From Alphaproteobacteria bacterium (lineage in GTDB: Bacteria > Pseudomonadota > Alphaproteobacteria > SMXP01), in NCBI GenBank assembly GCA_021774995.1, contig JAJFIM010000138.1, positions 1-7,891 of the forward strand: a DNA stretch of 7,891 nt, read 5' to 3'. The position numbers and the translations under genes were made by a program. The notes beneath the pieces were generated by a model that was not told the origin of the DNA, searched no databases, and saw only the letters and a program-made list of their open reading frames with translations. Below, one piece after another: positions 1-6,187 of this stretch. Each line of letters begins with the position of its first letter. Position 1 is the first letter of the stretch.

Positions 1-1
1 T

Positions 2-769
2 TTTGCCGCGATCTACTCGACTTTTTTGCAACGGGGATATGATTCAGTTGTCCACGATGTCGCCATTCAAGGGTTGCCGGTTAGATTTGCCATGGACCGC
101 GCGGGTCTTGTGGGCGCTGACGGACCGACGCATGCCGGATCCTTCGACACCACTTTTTTGGCTACGCTTCCCGGAATGGTGGTGATGGCGCCTTCAGATG
201 AGGCTGAACTCGTTCATATGGTGGCAACCGCCGTTGCGATTGACGATAGACCTTGTTCTTTCCGCTATCCCCGCGGCGAAGGCGTGGGGATCGAGCTGCC
301 TGAGAGGGGAGAGATTCTCAAGCTGGGCCGTGGACGGATTATTCGGGAAGGGACGAAAATTGCGCTTCTAAGTTTTGGCGCGCACCTAGCCCAAGCCCTC
401 AAAGCCGCAGAGGAATTGGAAGCCCAGGGCCTTTCCACCACCGTGGCCGATGCGCGCTTCTGTAAGCCTTTGGATGAAGATTTGATCAGACGCCTGGCCC
501 GGGATCATGAAGTGTTGATCACAATTGAAGAAGGCGCTATTGGCGGCTTCGCTTCACATGTATTGCAGTTTATGGCGTTGGATGGATTGCTTGACGCCGG
601 GTGCCGGGTCCGGCCTATGGTGCTCAAAGATGCTTATATTGATCACAATTCACCGTCCCTCATGTATGAAGAGGCAGGGTTGAACGCCGCCAATATCGTG
701 CGCACGGCGTTCCAGGCTCTGGGGCGCGAAGCGGGGCTTTCTGAAGCCGAGATCATTAAACTGGCCTGA
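2..769 (+). CDS. dxs: 1-deoxy-D-xylulose-5-phosphate synthase, C-terminal 255 residues (5' end outside window)
   Basis: Dxs is a cytoplasmic thiamine-diphosphate enzyme that condenses pyruvate with glyceraldehyde 3-phosphate to DXP, the entry step of the non-mevalonate isoprenoid pathway, and DXP also feeds thiamine and pyridoxal synthesis. The open frame runs from the first bases of the window (FAAIYSTFLQRGYD) without a start, so the gene enters from the left. About 255 of the usual roughly 640 residues are visible. They comprise the end of the transketolase-like pyrimidine-binding domain, with the hallmark RAGLVGADGPTHAGSFD and the MAPSDEAEL segment, and then the complete C-terminal transketolase domain (SFGAHLAQALKAAEEL, DARFCKPLDEDLI, IEEGAIGGFASHV). 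The ATG/TTG codons near the left edge are internal and are not starts. The gene ends in TGA and is followed by a hairpin (793-842), so it appears to be the last gene of its transcript. The identification is very secure. Confidence 0.97.
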   Translation, partial: FAAIYSTFLQRGYDSVVHDVAIQGLPVRFAMDRAGLVGADGPTHAGSFDTTFLATLPGMVVMAPSDEAELVHMVATAVAIDDRPCSFRYPRGEGVGIELPERGEILKLGRGRIIREGTKIALLSFGAHLAQALKAAEELEAQGLSTTVADARFCKPLDEDLIRRLARDHEVLITIEEGAIGGFASHVLQFMALDGLLDAGCRVRPMVLKDAYIDHNSPSLMYEEAGLNAANIVRTAFQALGREAGLSEAEIIKLA

Positions 770-792
770 TTTCCGGAGTTTTACTCAACTGG

Positions 793-842
793 AATAAGAA
801 AGTGAAGGGGAGGGGCGTGATTTCCCCCTCCCGCATCTTATT
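793..842. terminator. Bidirectional terminator between convergent dxs and the small secreted protein gene
   Basis: A perfect 8-bp GC-rich stem (gggagggg 808-815 with cccctccc 825-832, 9-nt loop) lies inside a second perfect 7-bp outer arm pair (aataaga 793-799 with tcttatt 836-842). The AT-rich outer arms supply a short A tract on one side and a short T-rich stretch on the other, as in a two-way Rho-independent terminator. It fills the 78-bp gap between the stop codons of dxs (+) and the 848-1204 gene (-), which is where a shared terminator is expected. There is no long T run, so efficiency is uncertain. Confidence 0.75.
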
Positions 843-847
843 CGTAT

Positions 848-1204
848 TTAGTGTGCAGGTAGATTAGTCCCTTCCATCAGATGAATCTGGGCTGTGCCAT
901 TTCCATCCCATGCCGCGTCTTCCCAATGATCTCCAACTTGCTTGCTGCCGTCAAAGACGCCGCAAAAATCTTCTTGGGCTTCAACTTGAAAACACAAAGT
1001 TGCTCCATCAAAGGTCCATGTCCCTGATGTGCCATCGGTGCCGGTTAACGCGCCATCTTCAGCCATGGCGTAAAACACTTCGCCAGCTCCGGCCGTCTTG
1101 ACGTGGATTGTATTGCCGACGAATCCTCCGGAAGCGGCGAAGGCGGATGATCCCGCCATAAGCAAAGCTAAAGCGGCCCCCGTCAGTAAAGTTGATTTTA
1201 TCAT
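848..1204 (-). CDS. Small secreted (periplasmic) protein of unknown function, 118 aa
   Basis: I do not recognise the family. The frame is open further upstream to 1294, but I choose the ATG at 1202-1204. It has a Shine-Dalgarno GAGGGA (1211-1216) six bases upstream and opens directly into a textbook signal peptide: MIKS, then a hydrophobic core (LLTGAALALLMAG), then AFA-ASGG, with cleavage predicted near residue 23/24. The mature part is about 95 residues, acidic, and rich in Gly, Thr, Asp and aromatics, with short beta-strand-like stretches (NTIHVKT, GTWTFDGATLCFQVE, TAQIHLMEG). Its only two cysteines, C71 and C81 (LCF..DFC), could form a disulfide in the periplasm. No lipobox, transmembrane helix or catalytic motif is visible. 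The gene converges on dxs and diverges from the TonB-dependent receptor at 1493, so shared regulation is possible but unproven. Expression is supported by the good ribosome-binding site, candidate promoter and downstream terminator. Confidence 0.8.
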   Translation of the reverse strand: MIKSTLLTGAALALLMAGSSAFAASGGFVGNTIHVKTAGAGEVFYAMAEDGALTGTDGTSGTWTFDGATLCFQVEAQEDFCGVFDGSKQVGDHWEDAAWDGNGTAQIHLMEGTNLPAH

Positions 1205-1231
1205 GAATTTTCCCTCACTAGTATATGTAAA

Positions 1232-1244
1232 AGCGCATTGCGCT
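1232..1244 (-). repeat. Short inverted repeat in the leader of the small secreted protein gene
   Basis: Perfect 6-bp arms, agcgca and tgcgct, are separated by one base. The element lies 28-40 bases upstream of the ATG at 1204 and downstream of the candidate promoter at 1265-1294. It could be an operator half-pair or a chance palindrome. The one-base spacing makes an RNA hairpin unlikely, so a dimeric protein site is the better guess. Confidence 0.35.
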
Positions 1245-1264
1245 GATGTCATCCCACATGCAAT

Positions 1265-1294
1265 ATTATAGTTAACAGTTAAAGCATATCCCAA
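1265..1294 (-). promoter_or_regulatory. Candidate sigma70-type promoter for the small secreted protein gene
   Basis: On the - strand a perfect TATAAT (1270 to 1265) is preceded, across an 18-bp spacer, by TTGGGA (1294 to 1289), a 4/6 match to TTGACA. Transcription would begin near 1258, giving a leader of about 54 nt before the ATG at 1204, with the Shine-Dalgarno inside it. The spacer contains two adjacent copies of a TTAACTR heptamer (1269-1282), which could be a regulator site. The call rests on the -10 element and on position; the -35 match is modest. Confidence 0.5.
1269..1282 (-). repeat. Tandem heptamer TTAACTG-TTAACTA within the promoter spacer
   Basis: Read on the - strand, two directly adjacent heptamers differ at one base and sit between the -35 and -10 elements of the candidate promoter. 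The second resembles a TTAACCAT-type CtrA half-site with one mismatch (TTAACTAT). However, the spacing (TTAA-N3-TTAA) is not the classical N7 of a full CtrA box, so the regulator remains unassigned. Confidence 0.4.
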
Positions 1295-1324
1295 GCAACA
1301 GGCTTGTGAAAGTGGCTATGAGCC

Positions 1325-1356
1325 GCGTTTCTACTGGAGAAACGCTGAACTTCAGC
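1325..1356. repeat. Two abutting perfect inverted repeats in the divergent intergenic region
   Basis: The first is gcgtttct (1325-1332) with agaaacgc (1338-1345), 8 perfect base pairs around a 5-base loop. It shares two bases with the second, gctgaa (1344-1349) and ttcagc (1351-1356), 6 perfect pairs around one base. The pair lies about 140 bp upstream of the TonB-dependent receptor start and upstream of the small gene's promoter. There is no T tract, so a terminator is unlikely. Operator sites for dimeric regulators, or mutually exclusive RNA hairpins, are possible. Confidence 0.5.
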
Positions 1357-1459
1357 AGCGCCGGTTAATGTTATGATCCTGTGCTCGAAATTTTACCAGA
1401 TGGCCCTCTTGGCAATAGATCTGTTGTTTTTTAGGGGATTCGTTTAGTTTTAGATTGCG

Positions 1460-1487
1460 TATAAAAAGCGTCATCAACATGAGGGGG
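1460..1487 (+). promoter_or_regulatory. Candidate -10 element and Shine-Dalgarno for the TonB-dependent receptor
   Basis: TATAAA at 1460-1465 lies at a distance that would place the transcript start near 1472, just upstream of the strong Shine-Dalgarno GAGGGGG at 1481-1487, which is five bases before the ATG at 1493. No good -35 hexamer is found 16-18 bp upstream of the -10. The promoter part is therefore weak, while the ribosome-binding site is convincing and decides the start codon. I saw no clear Fur-type palindrome here. Confidence 0.4.
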
Positions 1488-1492
1488 AAATT

Positions 1493-4003
1493 ATGACCAT
1501 GAAATCTATATGGCTTGGTTGTACGGCAATGGCCGTAGCTACAGTTGGAGCTCTGCCCGTGCCGAGCGCCTCTGCGCAGGGCGTCAATGAAATCGTTGTG
1601 ACTGCGCGGCAACGCTCGGAATCTGTGGTTGATGTTCCGGGCACTGTGAATGTTCTCACTCAAGACACAATAAAAAGAGCGGGCGTTGAAAGAGCTGAAG
1701 ATTTCATAAACCTTACGGCAGGCGTGACCATGGTGAACGCGGCGGAAGTCGGCGATACGCAGGTCAATATCCGCGGGATTAACGGCGCGCGCGATGCGGA
1801 AAACAGTTTCGCGTTTATCATCGATGGCATTTTGTATAGCAATCCATCGGCATTTAACCGCGAATTTTCCGATCTCCAGCAAATAGAAGTTTTCAAGGGT
1901 CCTCAGGGCGCTATCTATGGCCGGAATGCGGCGGCGGGCGCGATCATTGTCACGACGACAAAACCCGGCAACGAATTTGAAGCTCATATGAAAGCCAGCG
2001 CGGGCAATAATAACTCATATTTTGCGCAAGCCATGATGGGCGGCGCCATCGTTGAGGACGAATTGTTTTTCCGTTTGAGCGGCGATTGGCGCACGACAGA
2101 TGGGTTTTACACAAATTCGTTCTTGGGCAAAGACGACGTTGTAGATAATTTTGAGAACTTCAATATTAACGGGCGGCTTATGTGGGAGCCAAATCCTTCT
2201 CTCAGCGTTGACCTTCGCGCCCGCTATGGCGAAGTGAACGCGGCTTCCATTACATTTAATTCGGCGTTTGCCTTGCCGGCATTCGGTCCGGAAGCTTTTG
2301 AGGATGTCAACAAGCATAACTTCCTTTTCCAGGGTAACGTCAATCCATCCAATGACCAGGAATCTTTGGAGCTTTCAGGCAAATTCGATTTCGACATGGA
2401 CTGGGCAACACTGACAGGCTGGGCTCTTTACAGTGACATCGATCAAAACTTTCTCTCCGACGGCACCAGCGCGGGATTTGGCTTTTTTGCCACTGAGGCG
2501 AATTGCGTTGCCAGTTCGGCGGCTTTAGCGGGCTTCCCTCTGCCGGCGCCAACCTTTAACTCGGGCAATCCGGCGCCGTTTCTGGTCGACCCCACTGGAT
2601 CTTTCCTAGGCGCATACACGCCGCTAACCTGTGATGGGTACCAATTCCAGGTGCGCGACCAGGAAGACGTGAGCTTTGAATTTCGTCTGACGTCTCCTGA
2701 TGACCAGAGTTTGCGGTGGCAGATCGGAACGTACTTTCTTGATATTGACCGTACGGTTGGCGTCGCGACTTTAATTGATCCGTCCTTGGGGCTGGATCCG
2801 GCTTTAGGAACAGCACTTATTCCAAGTCTGGTTAATCCGCTGACGGAATCTCTCGTGCATGATAATTTCGAAAGCCGCGTCTATGCAGTCTTTGGTTCTG
2901 TTCAATATGACGTGACGGAAGATGTCGAAGCTTCTTTTGCTCTGCGGTATGATCGTGAAAAAAGGAAAGTTGACAATCTCATTGATCCAACGGCGCGATC
3001 CACTTTCATCGGATTGAACTTGCCGACCGATGCTTTCCTTAACCCTGGACTTGATCCATTCCTTAATCCGAATTTGGCGCCTGATGGTTCTATTCCGAAT
3101 CAAGAGAAAACCTTTGAGCAGATTCAGCCCAAGGTGAGCCTGACCTGGGACGTTGCTGAAAACCTGACTTTGTTCGCCAGTTGGGGGATCGGGTTCAAAA
3201 GCGGCGGCTTTAACAATCAGGGCAGCGCCGCCACCGTCGATATCTTTATCAATGGCTTGAACGGCACAATCGGAACACCGGCCGCCGTGGTCATAGAGGA
3301 TGTCTTCGATAAGGAAACCTCAAGCGCCTTTGAATGGGGGTTTAAGGGCAATGTCATGGATGGGCAGGTTACCGTTGAAGGCGCCGGCTATTTCACCAAA
3401 GTTGACGATATGCAGTTCTTCGAGTTTTTCGTTGGCCCGTTTGGCCTGCTGCGGGTTGTCAATAATATTGATGAAGTCACAATCTGGGGCGGCGAATTGG
3501 CCGTCAACGCCGCTCTAACGGATGTGCTCAGCGTCTATGCAAATGGTAATGTGACGAAAAGCAAGATTGATAAAAATGTTTCGCGTCCCGATACCGTTGG
3601 TAATGAAGCGCCCTACACGCCAGACTTTACCCTGAATGTGGGCGCTCAAGTCGTGCAGCCTATCTATAACGGCAATTTGAACCTGGTGGGACGTTTGGAT
3701 TTCCAATATGTCGGGGATACGTGGTTCCACACCGTCCAGTCGCAAACGCGGCCAACAATCTTTAGCGCATTTGCCGGCTTCGACATTATTGGGGATTACA
3801 CCAATACCCAGCGGGATGCGTATCACACTCTGAATTTAAGGGTTGGCGTTGAAGGCGAGCGGTGGTCGGTGACCGGGTTTGCTCAGAATCTCACTAATGA
3901 GAAGATCCTTGAGGAGGTTATTCCTGCCCCTGAATTCGGCGGTTCTTTTCTCGCTCCAGGCGCGCGGCGGGCTTGGGGTTTTGAAGTTACTTTCGATTTC
4001 TAA
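1493..4003 (+). CDS. TonB-dependent outer-membrane receptor, 836 aa, substrate unknown
   Basis: This is a gated outer-membrane beta-barrel that imports a ligand using TonB-ExbB-ExbD energy. The ATG follows GAGGGGG by five bases. A signal peptide covers about residues 1-28 (cleavage after PSASA), and a TonB box EIVVTAR lies at 33-39. The plug domain spans roughly 45-160 (DVPGTVNVLT, VNIRGIN, IIDGILYSNP, IEVFKGPQGAIYGRNAAAGAIIV). The barrel fills the rest and ends in the outer-membrane signature WGFEVTFDF with terminal Phe. Length is normal for the class and there is no N-terminal STN signalling domain. The only two mature cysteines, C338 and C380, bracket a 41-residue stretch that is probably a disulfide-closed surface loop. 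Residues 427-450 (L-D-P rich) and 515-530 (FLNPGLDP-FLNPNLAP) look like Pro-rich extracellular loops. The sequence most resembles the iron-complex-type receptors common in alphaproteobacteria, but the ligand cannot be read from it. The gene is flanked by its own control region and terminator, so it is monocistronic. Confidence 0.96.
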   Translation: MTMKSIWLGCTAMAVATVGALPVPSASAQGVNEIVVTARQRSESVVDVPGTVNVLTQDTIKRAGVERAEDFINLTAGVTMVNAAEVGDTQVNIRGINGARDAENSFAFIIDGILYSNPSAFNREFSDLQQIEVFKGPQGAIYGRNAAAGAIIVTTTKPGNEFEAHMKASAGNNNSYFAQAMMGGAIVEDELFFRLSGDWRTTDGFYTNSFLGKDDVVDNFENFNINGRLMWEPNPSLSVDLRARYGEVNAASITFNSAFALPAFGPEAFEDVNKHNFLFQGNVNPSNDQESLELSGKFDFDMDWATLTGWALYSDIDQNFLSDGTSAGFGFFATEANCVASSAALAGFPLPAPTFNSGNPAPFLVDPTGSFLGAYTPLTCDGYQFQVRDQEDVSFEFRLTSPDDQSLRWQIGTYFLDIDRTVGVATLIDPSLGLDPALGTALIPSLVNPLTESLVHDNFESRVYAVFGSVQYDVTEDVEASFALRYDREKRKVDNLIDPTARSTFIGLNLPTDAFLNPGLDPFLNPNLAPDGSIPNQEKTFEQIQPKVSLTWDVAENLTLFASWGIGFKSGGFNNQGSAATVDIFINGLNGTIGTPAAVVIEDVFDKETSSAFEWGFKGNVMDGQVTVEGAGYFTKVDDMQFFEFFVGPFGLLRVVNNIDEVTIWGGELAVNAALTDVLSVYANGNVTKSKIDKNVSRPDTVGNEAPYTPDFTLNVGAQVVQPIYNGNLNLVGRLDFQYVGDTWFHTVQSQTRPTIFSAFAGFDIIGDYTNTQRDAYHTLNLRVGVEGERWSVTGFAQNLTNEKILEEVIPAPEFGGSFLAPGARRAWGFEVTFDF
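3035..3082 (+). repeat. Imperfect 24-bp tandem duplication inside the receptor gene
   Basis: Two in-frame 24-bp units, 3035-3058 and 3059-3082, encode FLNPGLDP and FLNPNLAP (residues 515-530). Both start with ttccttaa and diverge later. The frame is kept, and the repeat is predicted to lie in a surface loop between barrel strands. Confidence 0.6.
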
Positions 4004-4031
4004 AAGTTAATTCGTCATTTGATTTGTTTCT

Positions 4032-4069
4032 AACCGGGGAGAGCTTTCATAAGCTTTTCCCGGTTTTTT
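4032..4069 (+). terminator. Rho-independent terminator of the TonB-dependent receptor gene
   Basis: A 15-bp stem (arms 4032-4046 and 4051-4065, all pairs Watson-Crick except two G-T) with a 4-base loop tcat runs into six T residues (4064-4069). It begins 28 bases after the stop codon. The T tract overlaps the TAA stop of aroC on the other strand (4068-4070). On the - strand the two wobble pairs become mismatches and there is no T run, so it should act mainly on the receptor transcript. Confidence 0.9.
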
Positions 4070-5165
4070 ATGCACCGCCGGTCTGCCCGCGGTGGCGCAA
4101 TAGTTGATCGGTCAGCACGCAGGCCATCATGGCTTCGCCCACGGGTACGGCGCGGATTCCGACGCATGGGTCATGGCGCCCTTTGGTTACGATTTGGGTC
4201 TCTTTGCCGTCTGTCGTGATGGTTTTGCGCGGCGTTAGGATTGATGAGGTTGGTTTGACTGCAAAGCGAACGACAATATCTTGGCCCGTGGAAATACCCC
4301 CTAATATGCCGCCCGCCTGGTTGGATAAAAAACGCGGCCGGCCGTGTTCGCCTTGGCGCATTTCGTCGGCGTTCTGCTCGCCGGTGAGGGTGGCCGCCTC
4401 GAATCCCGCGCCGATCTCCACCCCTTTGACGGCATTGATGCTCATCATGGCGGCGGCCAGATCGGCATCGAGCTTGCCGTAAACGGGCGCACCCAGGCCA
4501 GGTTTCACGCCCGACGCCACCACTTCGATAACGGCGCCGCAGGACGATCCCGCTTTGCGCAAATCATCCAGGTAAGTTTCCCATGTCTTTGCAGTTTGGG
4601 CGTCGGGACACCAGAAGGGATTCTCAGATATCTGATCCCAGTCCCAGGCGTCACGGTTAATTTTATGAGGCCCCATTTGCACCAGCGCGCCGCGGATGAC
4701 AACAGAGGCGCCGAGTATTTTGCGCGCAATGCCGCCAGCGGCGACTCGAGCAGCGGTTTCGCGGGCTGAAGATCGCCCTCCGCCGCGATAGTCCCTAAGA
4801 CCATATTTTGCGTGGTAGGTATAATCGGCGTGGCCGGGACGGAATTTATCCTTGATGTCGCCATAATCCTTGGAGCGTTGGTCGACATTTTCAATCAGTA
4901 GACTGATGGGTGCGCCAGTGGTGACTTGTCCATCCGTATTGTCATCTTCAAACACGCCGGAAAGAATTTTAATTTCATCGGGTTCACGGCGCTGGGTCGT
5001 GAAGCGGTTTTGCCCAGGGCGGCGCCGGTCCAACCAGACTTGAAGGTCATCTGCGGTGAGGGGGAGGCCGGGAGGGGTTCCATCCACAACGCAGCCCAAA
5101 GCCGCCCCATGGGATTCCCCCCATGTGGTGACGCGGAACATATGGCCGAAGGAATTATAAGACAT
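4068..5165 (-). CDS. aroC: Chorismate synthase, complete, 365 aa
   Basis: AroC catalyses loss of phosphate from 5-enolpyruvylshikimate 3-phosphate to give chorismate, the last shikimate-pathway step and the precursor of aromatic amino acids, folate and quinones. The reaction needs reduced FMN without net redox change. The protein is full length and shows the family signatures in order: the N-terminal FGHMFRVTTWGESHG and LGCVVDGTPPG with H8 and H19, RRPGQNRFTTQRREPDE, FRPGHADYTYHAKYG with H112, GRSSARETAARVAAGG at about 130-145, and near the C-terminus KGRHDPCVGIRAVPVGEAM. The ATG at 5165 fits the conserved MSYNSFGHMF start, although no clear Shine-Dalgarno precedes it. It lies 90 bp downstream of the TraB/GumN gene on the same strand, and a good promoter candidate in that gap suggests separate expression. 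Confidence 0.98.
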   Translation of the reverse strand: MSYNSFGHMFRVTTWGESHGAALGCVVDGTPPGLPLTADDLQVWLDRRRPGQNRFTTQRREPDEIKILSGVFEDDNTDGQVTTGAPISLLIENVDQRSKDYGDIKDKFRPGHADYTYHAKYGLRDYRGGGRSSARETAARVAAGGIARKILGASVVIRGALVQMGPHKINRDAWDWDQISENPFWCPDAQTAKTWETYLDDLRKAGSSCGAVIEVVASGVKPGLGAPVYGKLDADLAAAMMSINAVKGVEIGAGFEAATLTGEQNADEMRQGEHGRPRFLSNQAGGILGGISTGQDIVVRFAVKPTSSILTPRKTITTDGKETQIVTKGRHDPCVGIRAVPVGEAMMACVLTDQLLRHRGQTGGA

Positions 5166-5200
5166 AAAAGGGATCTGTTCTTGGCGTCACATCGGAAACC

Positions 5201-5229
5201 TTTTTACGCCTGACTGTTCAAATCGTCAA
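5201..5229 (-). promoter_or_regulatory. Candidate sigma70-type promoter of aroC
   Basis: On the - strand TTGACG (5229 to 5224, 5/6 to consensus) is followed after exactly 17 bp by TAAAAA (5206 to 5201, 4/6). Transcription would start near 5194, leaving a leader of about 29 nt before the aroC ATG at 5165. It occupies the only gap between aroC and the upstream gene, which strengthens the call. Confidence 0.5.
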
Positions 5230-5255
5230 ATGTCGGCGTATTTAGTGGGCCTTAT

Positions 5256-6170
5256 CTATTTTGGACTCACAGTCTGGCCGAGGGCGCGCAATTGAGCCAC
5301 AACGCTGTCTTTTCCCACAAGGTGTCCGGTTCCCACGGCGATAAAATAGTCTTGGGATTGGTTCAGCATTTTTTCAATCAGCTTGGTCCATACAATATTG
5401 CGTTGGAGGACCAGCTTTTCATACATTTCAGGCGTGTCTTTAAGGCGGTCGTTAAAGAGAATATCCAGTTCTTTTGTGTCGCCAATCAGCCAGCTTTTGA
5501 GAAGCTTCTTAAGAGTGTCCGGCGTTTCCTCTATCTGCGCCAAGGTTGATTGCAAGTTCTTGACCTGCACGTTATCTGGATAATCGGCAAAAAAACCGAT
5601 TTGTTGTTCGATCGTCTCCAGAAAAGCAATCTGCTTTCCAGATTGGCGCGCTGCGGCGGCCAGTTGCCGATCTGCGCCGGAATCGGGCAAATACCCTAGA
5701 GTTGCGATATAACTTTGCGTGAGGGAAAGGCTGGCAAACCACGGCCTCATCCGGTTTAACACGGCCAGAGACAGGCCGAGTGATCCCGCCAGAGACCTGA
5801 TCCGCGCAAAGTCTTCAGCGTTCACAAGAGCGCTCAGGCTTTCTTCTGCTTCAAAGAGACCCCGCCTTTGAATCAGGGCGGCCAGATGTTGTTCGTTTCC
5901 AGGTTCAACGGGCGCTTCGAGCACCAGAATGTCAGCTTGATGAAAAGCGGAAGACATGTCGTCAGTGCGCCATTCAAGGTCAGCTGGCAGAAGGTGGAAC
6001 GTTCCGAACAGCCATATTGTATTGGATGCGCCTTCCACTTTCCAGAGCGCAGGGCCTGGCGCGTTTTGACGGTCCGCACTCAGCGCCGCGTTTTGAACCA
6101 GGCCACTGGCGATCAGCAGCGCAACAAGGAAGATGCGGATTTTATATTGGCCGCGTGCGTATATTGGCAT
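5256..6170 (-). CDS. TraB/GumN family exported protein, 304 aa
   Basis: This family (TraB/GumN, Pfam TraB) is widespread but its bacterial members have no firmly established reaction; metalloprotease-like activity has been proposed for the superfamily. I choose the ATG at 6168-6170, which has a Shine-Dalgarno AAGAGG at 6177-6182 six bases upstream. The in-frame TTG at 6188 lies upstream of that site and is unlikely. The N-terminus is a signal peptide or anchor: positive MPIYARGQYKIR, hydrophobic FLVALLIASGLV, and possible cleavage after ALSA at about residue 32. Family landmarks are ALWKVEGASNTIWLFGTFH with the first GxxH at 56-59, the acidic LVLEAP around 82-87, and the C-terminal FIAVGTGHLVGKDSVVAQLRALG with the second GxxH at 280-283. 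Length is typical. It probably acts in the periplasm. It sits between fabI and aroC on the same strand, 126 bp after fabI; nothing in the context reveals a partner. Confidence 0.9.
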   Translation of the reverse strand: MPIYARGQYKIRIFLVALLIASGLVQNAALSADRQNAPGPALWKVEGASNTIWLFGTFHLLPADLEWRTDDMSSAFHQADILVLEAPVEPGNEQHLAALIQRRGLFEAEESLSALVNAEDFARIRSLAGSLGLSLAVLNRMRPWFASLSLTQSYIATLGYLPDSGADRQLAAAARQSGKQIAFLETIEQQIGFFADYPDNVQVKNLQSTLAQIEETPDTLKKLLKSWLIGDTKELDILFNDRLKDTPEMYEKLVLQRNIVWTKLIEKMLNQSQDYFIAVGTGHLVGKDSVVAQLRALGQTVSPK

Positions 6171-6176
6171 GGGTAA

Positions 6177-6182
6177 CCTCTT
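6177..6182 (-). promoter_or_regulatory. Shine-Dalgarno fixing the start of the TraB/GumN gene
   Basis: AAGAGG on the - strand lies six bases upstream of the ATG at 6170. It is inside the reading frame of the longer TTG-initiated version, so it argues for the shorter 304-residue protein. Confidence 0.7.
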
Positions 6183-6187
6183 GCCCA

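Noticed and set aside
1205..1294. Thirty extra N-terminal residues for the small secreted protein, starting near 1294
   Set aside because: They would place a Cys-containing, non-hydrophobic segment before a perfect signal peptide and run through the promoter and Shine-Dalgarno. The ATG at 1204 is better.
1401..1414. TGGC...TGGCA as a sigma54-type promoter, or TTGGCA (1409-1414) as a -35 element for the receptor
   Set aside because: The GG-GC spacing is two bases too short for sigma54, and no acceptable -10 lies 16-18 bp after TTGGCA.
1352..1987. A 211-codon open frame on the - strand across the receptor start
   Set aside because: It overlaps the plug and signal-peptide coding region of a secure gene, has no recognisable domain or ribosome-binding site, and its product is Arg/His/Cys-rich as expected for an antisense shadow frame.
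4344..4769. A 141-codon + strand open frame within aroC
   Set aside because: It is antisense to conserved chorismate synthase motifs and has no domain of its own.
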